Shown: piece after piece, positions 23,520-37,700 of the stretch | Numbering within the stretch: position 1 is the stretch's first letter | Layout of the letters: each line of letters begins with the position of its first letter | Source of the DNA: Channallabes apus | Taxonomy: Eukaryota; Chordata; Actinopteri; Siluriformes; Clariidae | Length of the DNA stretch: 64,000 bases | Direction: 5' to 3' | NCBI GenBank assembly: GCA_030522415.1 | Contig: CM060109.1 | Span: forward strand, 38,313,392-38,377,391 | Program-made: the position numbers and the translations under genes | Notes under the pieces: model-generated | The model's input: only the letters and a program-made list of their open reading frames with translations | Told to the model about the DNA's origin: nothing | Database searches by the model: none

Positions 23520-26500
23520 ACGCGCGCGTGTGTATGTGCGTTTGTCAAATAGTGCAGATGCACTCATTCAAATCTAGGGCAAGAGTTATTCTAATACAGC
23601 CAAATTCCAGCCCCACAACTTTATAGCGATGCTTTAAATACATTCTAGAACTTCTAAAATCTGATATTTCAGTAGCTGATCAGAATTTTTAGATATACAC
23701 CAACAAAAAATTAAAAATAAAATTAACACTCTGAATGAGGTGTACTTTCCCAAATGTACCACTAGGAGGCAGAATGTGTACAGAATTGAGCCTAAGGACG
23801 CCTGCACTGTCTCATTCACTGCTTTATGTCAAGCTGTGTTTACATGCAGGACAAAGTATGACTGTTTATCTCTGTCCAAGCAAGAACCCCAAAATTGCTT
23901 ACAGACTAGTTAGATACCATCAAAAAGCTGATTAACTTACAAATGTAAGATCTATATAACAACAGCATGAATCCTTTTTATTTATTTACTTTTTTACAGA
24001 TTATCCATAATTTCGACTGAAAGGATACTCTCCAACAGATCACCATCCACCGTATGGCAACAGCTGGAGAAACACTACTGCTGAAGGCCCTTAATAGTTG
24101 TTTAAAATGTTTAAAAGGTGCCACAGGCTGCACACTGACCTGTTAGAGTTGTATCCTGCGTTTTTTCATCATGGGTCACTATAGGGCTGCCGGGGGAGGT
24201 AGGGGGTGGTGGGGCCTTCCTCTTACTCCTCTTAAGAGATGATTCAGTAGATAAACTTCGACTCAGAGATGCTGTGACCTTCACAATCCAGAGAAATTAC
24301 ATCGTAATCTGATCGCTTTCACCTAACATAATATAAGCTGAAATGACCTAATTTTGCTGGACATTTTAAATACATGTATGTTAAATGAATTCAGTTTTAT
24401 GAATGTAGTACATAAACAATGTGTCATATAGAAATATTCTGAAAATGTTAACTAATAGCTCAGGATTTGACATGTTGTTAAATATAAGTCTACAGAGAAG
24501 AGTAGAATAGGCATTGCATACCTGGTTTTCATCAGGATCACTGCTTGTTTGAGAGTTGTTGAGGTCAAAGGACTTCATCTGAGGGGGTAGAGGGGCCCGT
24601 CTCTTCTTCGGCATGTCAGACGGAATAGTGTTCGAATCATATGTGGCGGAATGCATGCTGAGTGAACTCATGCTTGCAGGTCTTGATTTCCTGTTGATTG
24701 GAGATGCTGGTGCACTCACAGTCGATGCCTTTAAAAAGATAAACAAAATAAACAATTTCGTTACTTTCACAGACTTGCAGATAATCACACACGAAACATT
24801 CTTTGACGGCAAGAACTCATAAAAGCAGTAAAACTCAGCAAAAGTCTGAATTTGGGTACAAGGACAAGCATGACCACTGACCAATGGAAAAGCTCAGGGC
24901 TTGCCCATGCAAAGTTTAAAGAGCACCCAAAATAAATATTTACTGCATCTGTTCTGAACCGCCTATACTATGGTAAACAAATCGCATGGGTCAGAGAATT
25001 ATTGGAAAAGCTAGAAAACCAGGACACTGTATTAAACCATTTGCCTGCTAAACAATTTCTACAATTCCACTTTCTAATGTGAAACTGTTTTAAGTCAACA
25101 CGTACCTGTTCAGGTTTCTTTTTACTTCCTCTTCTGAACATTGCAAACAGTCCCTTGTTTTCTTTTTCTTTCTGGAGTTTGTCCCTGCCAGGTTGAGTAA
25201 CATCTGTTAAACAAATAGATTTTTAATAATTGATTAGAACTATATAAGTTTATTGTGGCAAAAAAAATCTTCTAATACATAATTCGATGTTCAAACTTTT
25301 AGTTCATGTTGTGATTTAATTCAATTCAATTTTATTTATATAGCACTTTTAACAATTGTCATTGTCTCAAAGCAGCTTCACAAAAATGAAAAGAAAATTG
25401 AAAAAAGAAAATTAGTCTCAGATCCTCACAATTAGTATTTCTGTGCATTAGATCTGTTTTGATCAAATTTTCTATTTGCATAATGCCGTTAAGGCAAACA
25501 ATATTAACTGGCTCGAACAGGTATATAGAAGCTTAGATCATGTACTGTATATTATATTATACAGCCTTAAAAGTGATTGTTACCTGAAGGAGTTGGTGAT
25601 GGAGGGAGATCTGTTGGACTGATAACTGTTTAGAGATTACATAAAGGAAAGTTATTAAAATGGCAGTGACAGTCAGTTATTGTAGAGGACATACTGTACC
25701 TCTGACCAAGTGAATATACCTCTGTGCAGCCGGAGCCAACTGGATTTCAAATAAGTCTTTTTTTTTATTACTGTATATGTTATTGTCTTTACCCCGTGTG
25801 TCTCGTGCGTAGAGCTCCCTGAGATCAAGGTCATTGAGAGAGTTGGTCAGGTCCAAAGGCTCCTGTGAGTGCACGTTCTGCAGCAGCACGGTGCTTTGCA
25901 CATCGAATTCACATTTCTCACAGATAGCAGGCATCAGCTCCTGCAGAGCAAGCTTAGGGTTTACTCGCAAAATTGTCTTCTGGGTCCTTTTATAGTTTAT
26001 TATCAGACGCACTGTAGCCTGAGGGAAACAGATGTAATCAAATTAATTAAATAAATACGATGAGAAGAAGAAACAGAGCCTATGGGAATTTTCATTAAAC
26101 AAGACGGGACATTTAATAATTCAAAAAGGCTAAACACAGTATTAGAAAGGAAATAAAGTCTGGATACGGTTAGAATTTTTATTATAATATTTGCAAATGA
26201 AAAATGGTGTTTAATTAAAGACGTAATTAAAGACCAGAACTTCACCTCTGGCATTAGTGATCCAGACTTCTTGTTCTTGTCCCGCATGCCTTTGGGCTTA
26301 AGCAGAACTTTCTCAGCTTCCAGATCTCCGATAAGAGCATTGGGTTTGAATTTAATGTGGTTCTTATTGGTGGAGATTAGCTCAATGGTGTGGCCTGATG
26401 GGTTGAGGTGGTACTTTGCACACAGCATCACAAGTAGGTCAATCATGGGCTTACTGTAAACACATACAGATTGGAATTTTACACACACATACCACCTAAC

Positions 26501-29500
26501 AAGATGTAATTGAACCTTACAAGATAAATCTTTGCTCTAAATACATTGTCTCCATTGGATGGAGCTGTTGTGGAGGCTAAATTCAGGAAGTCTTTATATT
26601 CTTCAAGATGATACGAAGCACCACTATTACCATCTTATTAAACAATAAGCTTAAATATTAGAAAAAAAAAATTATGTGAAAAACAGTATCATTTACCATG
26701 ACTATGCATGTAGTAAAACATACTACATCAAATAAAATAAACAAAAGACCAGAAACTGAATACAGAGAAAATAGGATGTGGTAGGACTTAGTCAGTCCTT
26801 GGCTAACAATAAAATTGTTCTTGCACACTATGCCTGAGTCACATTTTCCAATAAAATGTAAAAATATAGTTTTGAAGTCAATGTGGCAAACACAACTGCT
26901 ATATTCAAGAACACAAATAAAATAAATGAGGCATTAAGCATATGAGAGTAAAAACAAGCACAGTGCATGTTCAGCACACAATACAGTGCATTCATTTGCA
27001 TGAATATCATAATACCAGTAGAAATAACCAAATACTATGAAGCCTTTGGGTTTTATACAAAATACTATCCTGTTTATCTCAGGTTGAAGTTTCATGAACA
27101 GTCCTAAACCCCTTAAACTCCCACAGTTTCATTCCTCACACTCATGGATATATAGCTTTCTTAAAATAATACTTACCACTTCCATACTACCATACCATAC
27201 TTAACGATCATTTACTCAGTGATTAGTTGGGATTTTTGAAGGATTAAACAATTAGCATTTGAGCAAAGTTGAACTCAATTTCAGGAGAAAAGGCTTATAT
27301 ACAGTATATGCATGCTACATACTGTATTCTGCTAGGAGCAGAGGAATGTTTCTGTCATACAGGAGCATAGTGAGTGTGGAAAATCCTTTAGTGACACAGA
27401 ATGAGCTATGTGATGCTTTCCAACTGCTTCTGGAATGCCCGAATACGAGAAGCCTTTGGAAATATACAGCCGCTACAGTTAAATGCTGAGAAAGAAAAAG
27501 TTGGTGACACGATTTGCATCCCAGCAGAAAAGACTGGGAGGAATTTGATATGTAATCCTTCTCAATTGAACCTGGTTTAGTTTGAGCCTGGCAAGGTCCC
27601 TAAGCATGCTAGTTCATTTGTTTTCATAAAAACCGTTTAAGTGTTCAGATTTTCTCATCTAATTAGATTTTCTGCAGTTGCCACAGTGTTAAAAACTGAA
27701 CTAAAACAACAGCACCATCAGTTTGCAAAGGAGAAAGCTACACATTGCTAAAGAAGGTTGATCACTGGAGAGCTTTTAAAAGGCAGATCTGATGTAGATT
27801 GGAGATTTGATGACCAAAGTGCTATAGTGGAAGATCATAGTGACTCCATGATGTTTGAATCATTATAGCCTCAGTGCAGCACTTTTCAGTGTTGTCTAAC
27901 ACTGCCATAGTTTTCCCTGCCATTGATTATATTAATAATCTATTAATATAATCTATTTTAATTAATCATTAATTATAATTATTATAATTATAATTAATAC
28001 TCTATTTTCCTTCTGTTATTGTTGCATAAGCTTTTTAAAACATAATTGTGAGAATATAAAGACAGCATGTTGATGCTAGAGAAGTCTAGGGGAGTGCTAG
28101 AGGAGTGTCATGGCTCAAGTTACTGCATACACGTAGAACATTTTTACTGATTGTGATTAAAGTCCATTAACACAATCTTTTATCTTATTGTGAAACTGTG
28201 GATTCTTTGCCTGTGACTGGTCAGTTTTACTGCACATGATTGTGGTCAGAAACATTGTGTAAGCTGGATATTCCTTTACTTATAAGGATCTTTTTTTTTT
28301 TTTTTTTGGTAAGACCATACTGTAGTATTGATTTGTGTTTTTTTATTATTAATATTATAGGAATTGTTATATAGTTGTTTATAGGCTATGAAATTAGTAA
28401 TAAAATCATTGCTTCAAAACTCAATTATTATTGATTGGTATAATCTTGAAGACTTAATCATTAATCAGATGATTCTATCCAAAAGGGAAAACCAGTATCA
28501 CTCAAGTAAAATACAGGAATACGTTATGAAGAATGCACTTTGAACAGGACCTGACTCAACATCTACACTACAACTACTGTGTGCAGAAATCTCTCCACTC
28601 TTGATGACAAACCATTCAAAGCTATAATGAAGAAAGCAACAATTAAGAGAACTTAATCTTAAGCTGAACTTAAGCAGCCCAACTCCACTAAAAGTGACAA
28701 TTGCACAACCCTCCTGTTGTCATACAGTATGATTACTTTGTCTGGATTAAATTTTAGCCTTGAGAACTTCACCTATCATACAGCACTAACAGAAGGTCTG
28801 AGCAGAAACTATGCAATAGTTATATGTCTCACAAAATTGCAGATGCTACGTGGAGTTGCTACATTGGGCTCGTGGCTCGTCAATGACCTGACTATGTGGT
28901 TCGTCAATGACTTAACTTAAAACACTGGGCTGTTGGATTCACTCACCTGCTGTGCACCATTGTGGTCTTTTCCACTCCTTCAGGCAGCACCACTGTCAGT
29001 AGCAACTCTTGCTCCAAAAGATTCTCCTTCTGTTCCATGGTGATGTGTGTTAATGCAGGCGCATGAGATGACCCACTTGGACCATGCACCACTGCTGGAG
29101 GCAGGGGGGCCTTGTTTTTAGATGACCTCCTACAAAAGATAGAGAGCAAACAATGTGATTTTGGCCAGAGATAGACAAGAGTATGGATACACTGATCTGA
29201 TTATTTAAATACACACTTCCTAAGGATTTCTTGTGTCTTGGCTCATAGCTATGATTAAGTGTGTTTAAACTATTACGTCATATGGAACTAAACTTCTGCA
29301 GAGGTCTGGTCTCTGTTAGAGTCCACTTCAAGCAAATGACAGTAATCAAGCATCGAGTGCTGGCCTGGACTCCACCACTGAGCTGTCATTTGGAGAAAAG
29401 GAGAGTGTATATCAAACAATACATTCGATCATCCTGCTTCTAAAAATAAACAGAGATCTACTTCAGTTAAGGGTAGTACTCGTCGTTTTTAAAACCTCAG

Positions 29501-31630
29501 TATCAACCATAGGCGACTATATCTGGGCTCTATGCATTGTACAAACTGGACAATTTAGAATACTAAATTACTGTATATATACTGTAAAAGAGCAAAAAGA
29601 CCATAGAGGAACTGTTCAGGTTTTGAATCCCCTGAAGTCTTTCTGGTTGGAACAGTACTAAAGGGTACATTACAGTATATGTTTCAACACGCCACATGAC
29701 AGACAGTAACCCAATAATATAATTCCAGAAAACAAACATTATTTATACATTGGTATACACAATAAACCCAAATCTTATCTTGCAGATCTTGACTCCTGTC
29801 TCTGTGGACCCTTAAGGTATTAAAACAAAGCTATCATGAACAACAGCCTAATCAGACTAAACTCTGTGGGAAATGGACTGCAAGTGATCCTTTATTTAAG
29901 ACTCAAAGCAAACCACTATTAAATTTGGGATCCTGGATTCATTTTACACGCAAGTCACAAGACATTTGAATGAAATGCTTTATTCACGGAGATGAAGTAT
30001 AAAAGGGTGAAGCAATAGATGAAAGCACAACAAACAAGATCCGTGCAAACCTCTTTAAGACCACAGAGACAAGATTTAGTGATGTAACACAACAATAAAT
30101 GACAGTGCACTATGTGATACTGCAATAATATGTAGATTAAAGATTTCACATTTTATCAGTCAGTGGGGAACAGAAAAGTTGGTTTAAATGCCTAAATGAT
30201 CTAAGCTTGACAATTATTCGACAACAACGACAACAAAAAAAGATAGATAGTATACAGATATAATTCAAATACCACAGAACCATCTGCTGATCTGCTGTAG
30301 AGCACACTTTTGTCTAGCACACTGTACAGTATATTATTTTAATGACATGACTGTGATTTGATTTAGTGAACTCCCTGTAGAGTCCTTCACTGAAAAGTAA
30401 ATATCCTCCTGCTGGGGACAGAAATCTCCAGAACATGTATACGTTTAGTCTTCATGTTATCTTTAATTGAACTAAAGCTGAGAAAAGGAGTAAGCCAAAG
30501 CAAACAGGCATTTGTTTAGGTAAGGGCGAATCGGCATACCATTAGGTTTCAAATTGACCTTCAGACTTGCAAGACCTAAAACAAGCAGTCTTGCAGTGTT
30601 CAGGTCATGGTGACACATAGTGCTGCACATCTGTTTCATTTCCACAGATCTATTTTAGGAAGCTCAGTATACAAACTCATAAAATTAAGCATGATGAAGA
30701 TCTTCAGCAGCTACTCACAGTAAAAACAATAACAACAACATTGCTTTAAATGTAGGAAGACAAACTGGTTGAAGCTCTCACACATGACTTCCTATGAATA
30801 GCTCTTCGCATGTACTGCATTATGGTCAACACCATGATTCAGTTGCTGTTATAAGTTTTACTTTCTTTTTAATAGACCCTTCTTGTACTTTATGAACTAA
30901 GATACATTGACAAGTTTGTCACCACTTACTTGCTCTAGACATGCTCAATTCGATTAATTTTCCCAACCAACAACCGCCGTTCATTATCCGAACATTAACC
31001 GTTAACTGATCAGATTAGAATATTAAATTAGAATAAAATGAAAATAGAACTGAGGAGTGTCTGATTAAATAAACAAAAAAAAAATTTCTTCATTTTTTAT
31101 TTTAACATGTGCGAACAACAGCACACAGAACATATCAAGAACAGAATCTGGATTCACACATTGTCAAATTTTCACGCACCTGCAGCGACAACAGAGGAAA
31201 ACAAAGTACTATAAATATAAAGAATAAAATAAATAGGCCTGCACTAAATATTTTTTACTTAAATAACAAATTAAGATTACAAAAATGAAAACAAGCTGAA
31301 ATACCTTTGAAGCGCGCCTCAGGTAGGCAAATTTTTTCATACATTGGCTACTAAGTTTTTTCGGTTAAAAAAAATAGCAGGCCTGCCTCAAACCACAAAC
31401 TGTGTAGTTTTTATATAAAAAAAAAAAAATCCCCACCAAAAGTGATAGCACACAATTCCCGATCGAGCCGCACAAAACGGTGTAACATACGTGAGGGTCG
31501 TCTCAAAGCTGCGGTGCGAGAAACGGTCCAAAGTTTTAGACGGAAGAATAATAAATGGATTTCGGGGGCATTTCTAGGGGAAGAGTAATAAGTGCGCCTA
31601 GGCACACTTAATTAAAAAAATAAATAAATA

Positions 31631-31720
<90 letters not shown>

Positions 31721-34700
31721 AAACTGTTTAACTGATCGGTCAAAATTCATTCTTTCGGTTAAACGGTTAATATGAGAGCATCCCTAACTTGCTCACATCT
31801 ATACAGCTGTTTATCCTGTGCACAGGGTCGCGGGAAGCCTGGAGCCTATTCCAGGAGACTTACAGTAGGGCACGAGGCGGGGTACACCTTGGACAGGGTG
31901 CCAATCCATTGCAGGGCACAAACATACACACAGTCACACTCTCCTTTACACACTATAGGCAATAAGCCTAATCTTTGGACTCTGGGAGGAAACCGTAGTA
32001 CCCAGAGGAAACCCAATAAGCACAGGAAGAACATGCAAACTCCATGCACACAGAACCTGAGGTAGGGATCGAACACAGACCATGAAGTTGCAGGGAACAT
32101 TGCTAACTACTAAGCAACCGTGCCGCCTCACCTTTATCCGAAGAAATATTTGATCAATTGACATTTTCTGACAGAAATCTTTTACAGGTGTTTTCATGGT
32201 AAATGCCAGTAGTCAGATTTGCTCAGTGCTGAAGATATACCAGCCTGAAATATGTTACATATGTTACGCCTTATTACAATAAGTTACATTAAACTAGGAG
32301 AAATAAAGATGGGGTTGTTTTAAATTCTATAAAAGAATAACGCATTTGATAAATGTTAATCTAGCATTCTTTCAGATAGTATAGAGCCCTTAATTATAAA
32401 ACAAACACAGAAGAAGCTTTTAAGAGTTTTTACATTATCTTCAGTGGGCAAAATTAAGCAAGATGTCTGGATGGGAGGTACAGAATGCCAAGCCTTTTCT
32501 CTTCTGTCCATCACAGGGACAAAAGCTGTGAGCTGATATAAAAAAAGCGTGCAGATATAGCTTCCTAAGTTTGTTACACTGCCATGTGACACAGCAGCAG
32601 CAGCAGCTTTAAAAGTTATAGTTAGTTACTTTTATGTGTTTCGGAGTTGTTACTGTGAAAAATTCTGTTCTAGGCTTATTATAATTGTTCCACTCAGAGA
32701 GCCCTTAAAAGGTTTCTTTTTTTATAGATCACTACAGTAATCTCTGAGGGTGCTAAAGAGAAGTGAGAAAAGAAAATCCCTGAACTACCTTAGAAGAACA
32801 CTTTTTTTCAAGGCCATATACCAAAGTTGTCCCTGTACAAGTATCTATAAGGGGCGTTTAAGTCAACCTGTGACTTGTAATGAAATGTCTCAAAAATGAA
32901 GCCGGTATACCAATTGGGATTTAGTGCAGTGATGAGACGCTTAGCCGCAGTAAAACATTTAAATGGTGCAAGCGTTTTAAAGAAGGTGTGAATGGTGATA
33001 CCGGGCAAGGTGGCTCGGAGCCCACTGCAGTCATTCCTGTGAACATTTAGCAAGTGGAACACCTGTTGATGAACATGTCGCCAATTTGCAAAAAAGACGC
33101 ATCTGTCAGTGGGAACTGTACATGCAATCATTCACAAACACCACAATTGCACATAGAGAAATATCTAGAGCTGGGGTACTCAATAGGCGGACTCCGGTCT
33201 GCATCCAGATCCAAATACGGTTACATCTGGACCGACACCAAAACAAACATACTAATTTAATCATAATCCAATATATCCGATATATCTTTGAGTCTTCTAG
33301 TGATGGTTCGTTCATGAACGATTTGTTCTTTTTGAACGAATATTTAACGTGACTCAGAAGAGCGAGTCGTCTCCGAGAGTGATTTGTTCATTTTCTACTG
33401 GACGCGCATGCGCAAATCATCGCAAAACCTCTGTAGGCTATGTACAGGAAACAGAATTGAACGGTTCTCAACGAATAACCAAGATTCCCGACTTGTTCGT
33501 TCCTTTGTCACGTGACTCCCAAAGACACTATGCGGTGCAGTAGATTCAAAAGAACGAACGACTCAGACTGGAACATATTAGAGGTGAGCTACTCATTCTG
33601 TTTATTATAATATGTCCTTAATATCCTAATGGTGTGCTCAAAGCTGGCCATTGATATAAGTTGATTTTGAAAACAGCGAATTTAAGAATGAGTGGACAGA
33701 AAAATATACATTTGTGCTCCACGTGGGAAGCAGAAAACCAATGTGCTTAATCTAGCAATCAAAAGTGGTCACCTTCTCACCTTCTGAACAAAGATGGTTA
33801 CAACAGCAGGTGTTCCTGTCCTGCAGAAAATGGCCCTTCAAATTCTCACAATGTTTTCCTCAACGTACTGCTATGAATCTGCCGTTTCAACTATGAGTGA
33901 AAAACACATATCGCAGCTCCCTCACCAATGAACATTTACATCAGTGCCTCCACCTGGTCCTCACACCTTTTATGCCCAAGCTCAAACAACTGGTGGCACA
34001 AAGATGATGTCACATTTCACACTAAATGGACTACCATGTCATTTTTAGGTATTGTTCGAAAATTTTGGGTTTGACTTTTTTTGTAGTTGAAATTGGACTG
34101 TAATTTTGCCGGACCTTGGCCTGAATAGAAATTTGGTAAGTGGACCTTTCAAATTTATATCTGAGTACCCTTGATCTAGAGAAATAAAGGTAGGTTTTTA
34201 TTTTGATAACCTGGTTCTGTTATCCTGTGCAATCAAAAGTCCTGGACGGACTTGAATGCCCCTTGTTTAAAAAACAATTGTGGTATTAACAAGCCATTTA
34301 ACAAAGATTTACTGTAAATATAATATATATTGGAAACATGACCATATCCACATGACTCCTATTTTCTGTTACTAAAAGCTACAAAACCCCCCTTTTCTCT
34401 ACCTGATCAGAACGGAGTTTGTCAGATCATTATAGTGTCTGACAACGGCATCTCCCTGGCAATGTATAGTAAACAAGTTGGGAACGGTTATAGCACTAGA
34501 AAAAACATGTAGGAATGACAAAGCAAGGTTTCCACAATTGTTTTGCTTTTACACAAGTTGTGAGTCATTATGTGTATTTTGTACACATTTCTAGTGAATA
34601 TAAAAAAAAAAAAGAATACTCTCATAAAACAGCAAACTTATGTAAACACTTGTTTTAATAAAATTTTGCACTTTGTCTTTTTACAAAATTGTCTTTTTAC

Positions 34701-37700
34701 ACTGCCTACTATTAAACTGTGGCAGGAGAGTTATTAACCATAATGGCTGAAAAGTTTTTTTCCATTGAAACTCATTATTTATTACATTTTGAGATTTTAC
34801 CAGAAGAATCATGAAATCCTTCTCAGAATTCGTCTTGTGCCCAGTGAGAATGAATGAAATTTAAAACAATTAAGCAAAAAAGGAAGAAAAAAGGATAAAA
34901 TAAATAAACAGCCTGCCAACCTTTCACAGTTCTTTAGATAATAACAGGGAACAAGGCAAGGTGCCTCGGAAATACCAATCAGCCTACACTGCATGTCTTT
35001 GCTCTGCGCGGAGAAACCACAGAAACTGGGGGAACCGACCAAACAACATGCAATCTTCATACACACAGACAAGAAGCAAGATTTAAACCCATCATATCCT
35101 GGAGCTACCACTAACCCATTGTGCCATCACTTTATAACCTTTTTCATATAAATTTTCATGCAGACTCTGATAATTCATTATTAATAACAAAAAAATACTT
35201 CTTTAAATTGGTTTATATATAAGCTATAAAATAATATAAATTCTAGCAAGTTGTCTTCTGAACTTGGGGTAAACTGGGTAGCTGATGTAAGCTAATTCAA
35301 CTGGTTCAGTTGCACATGGTGACTCAAGAAACTTGGGATGTTCACAAACTTCTACCGCTGCACTATTGAGAGCATGGCTGCCTTACTGTTTGGCTTGGCA
35401 ACTTTAAGTATCTGAAATGTCACCTTAAGCAGTTACATTACATTTATGGCACTTGACAGATGCTTACATTCAAAGAGATGTACAGAACTGCTTACAGTAA
35501 TATACTGTAGTATGAAAGGAAAGACACACACCTAAAAGAGTTGAGTACTTATCTTAAGTAATTAAATTAAGTACTTCAGGAAAAGTGTACGGATTTAGAT
35601 GTCATTTGAAGAGTGAAACAGCAGTATAGACATCTATGGTACAGTACTGTACATCACTCTACCACCATCTGCCAGAGGTTTTGATGCATGCATTCCATGG
35701 ACCATGAGAGATGGTGGGACCAGTCAAACAGTGGTAGTGGGTTCGAGGGATCATTGAGGACAGTGTGATGTGTCAGAGCTTGGCAAAGGCTTGTTGTTCA
35801 TATCACATTTATATTTTTTTAGCTAAGCTGATGCTTGTCCATTTTTTGGCACTGTAGGCAATGTTCTAAATCTGATGCAGAAAGCAACAGTAAGCCAGGG
35901 GAGAGTCTGAGTCTGGCAGATGTGGATCCTCTCTATGAGATGCGATATGACCAACAAGCCTTTTCCATGCTCTGCCACGAACTCTAAGACTTATTAATCT
36001 AGTTGACTGTATCAAACACATCTGAAAAATGGAGGGGGAGGAGATCAGATGAAATTTTGGCTGATCAAGCAGTATGTAGCTTCACAGTGATTGCCAAAAG
36101 ATGGAATGTGTTGTTTTAAAGCCAGACTTGATATGATCATGGAGGCTGTTCTGTAAGATATAAAGACAGTTGATTGTAGACGGTGTGAGGATATTAGAAA
36201 GAAATAAGAGAAGTGATACCGGTTGGTAGTTGCTGATGTCTAAGTTTTTCATAAGGATGGGAATAACCCTTCAAAACAGTTGGCACATCACCACATGTTA
36301 GGGAGTCATTAATGATAAAGAGCTGGAGGTCTGGTGAGATGGTCTGGAGTATTATAGACTAAACAGGGGGTAGGATTTCAGAACAAGATGACTTAGAGGA
36401 TATCTTCTGTTGACTTGTTAGAAAAATGTGCCAGTGAAAGAGAAATTGGATCCTGAGCGTAATGTAGTAGGTGGGGTAGGGGTTAAGAACCGGAAGATTA
36501 AAAAAAAAATATCATCATAAAAGGTGGCTCACATAGGGTCGAAAATGGAAGAGCTTGCAGTTTGTGTGGTAGAGAAAAGATACTTTGGAGTGTGCAAGAA
36601 TCTTGCCAAAACATGCCAGATTTAACTTTCATAATTAGATTTCTATAGAGCATAGTAACAGACAAGATCTTTGACAAAGTGTGAATTATTTTCCACTTTT
36701 TCTCTAGTGGTTTTAATTCTAACCAGTTGCTGCACAACAAATCTTTTAAAAGTACATAATCATTCTCATCCTTTGCTGTTCTGCAAACTGAATAACAAGT
36801 TTAAAGGCAAATATTGCACTCAGTCACATTGCAATATTTATTGTAATACTCATTGCAATTTTCTGTTTATTTGATTAATATTAATTGAAATCATTGTAAG
36901 ACAGTTATTTTAAATGAGTGTTGCATATTATCTTCTGTGGTATTAATGACTTATCACCATTACAGAGCCTTACCATAGTTCTCTTCTATCTTTGCAATAG
37001 GTGTTAAAGGCACTAAAGAAGCAATATCTATCAGGTAGCTTATTAATTATAAAATGTAATTATAAACAATAATAAGTATGTCAGTGCATGTACAAAATAA
37101 TGAAAGTACATAAATACAGATTCTAAGATATATAAATAATGATTGTGAAAAAGAGGTTACAATATCATAAACTCTGATGGCTAATTGGCTAAAAACAAAT
37201 GTACACAAGTAAATGTAGATAGACACAATGCAAACACAGGTTTAGACACACAGTTCCAAAGTCCAACAATGTTATTCCCCCCAGTCATCACCCTCTTCAT
37301 TGCAGAACGGGCATTAATCTACTGTAAAATGAAGTACTCTATTGTTTTAGGTCATTCAAAAGTCTGATCTCATAATCACTCGTGTCCCCCCCCAGACACA
37401 CACACACAGCTATCCTTATTAATAAACGGTAACCATCAAAGAGCGGAAACAATTGCTTCCATGTGAGTGAAAAAAACACTGATGAACTGAGGAAAAGTGA
37501 TCTAGACTTTGAATGGTAAATGTTTACTTTTAAAAAATGCCTCTGAAAGACATGGAAGCTTCCCGGTAGTGTTTGGTAAATGAGTTCAGTTTGTTTGGTG
37601 AAAGAGCTCTGTTTACCCCTCTGGCTCTAATATTCAGACAGGCGTGTAAGTGCAATACGCATGTGACGGGGTGCCTCACACAAAGCCCTATTTGCACACA

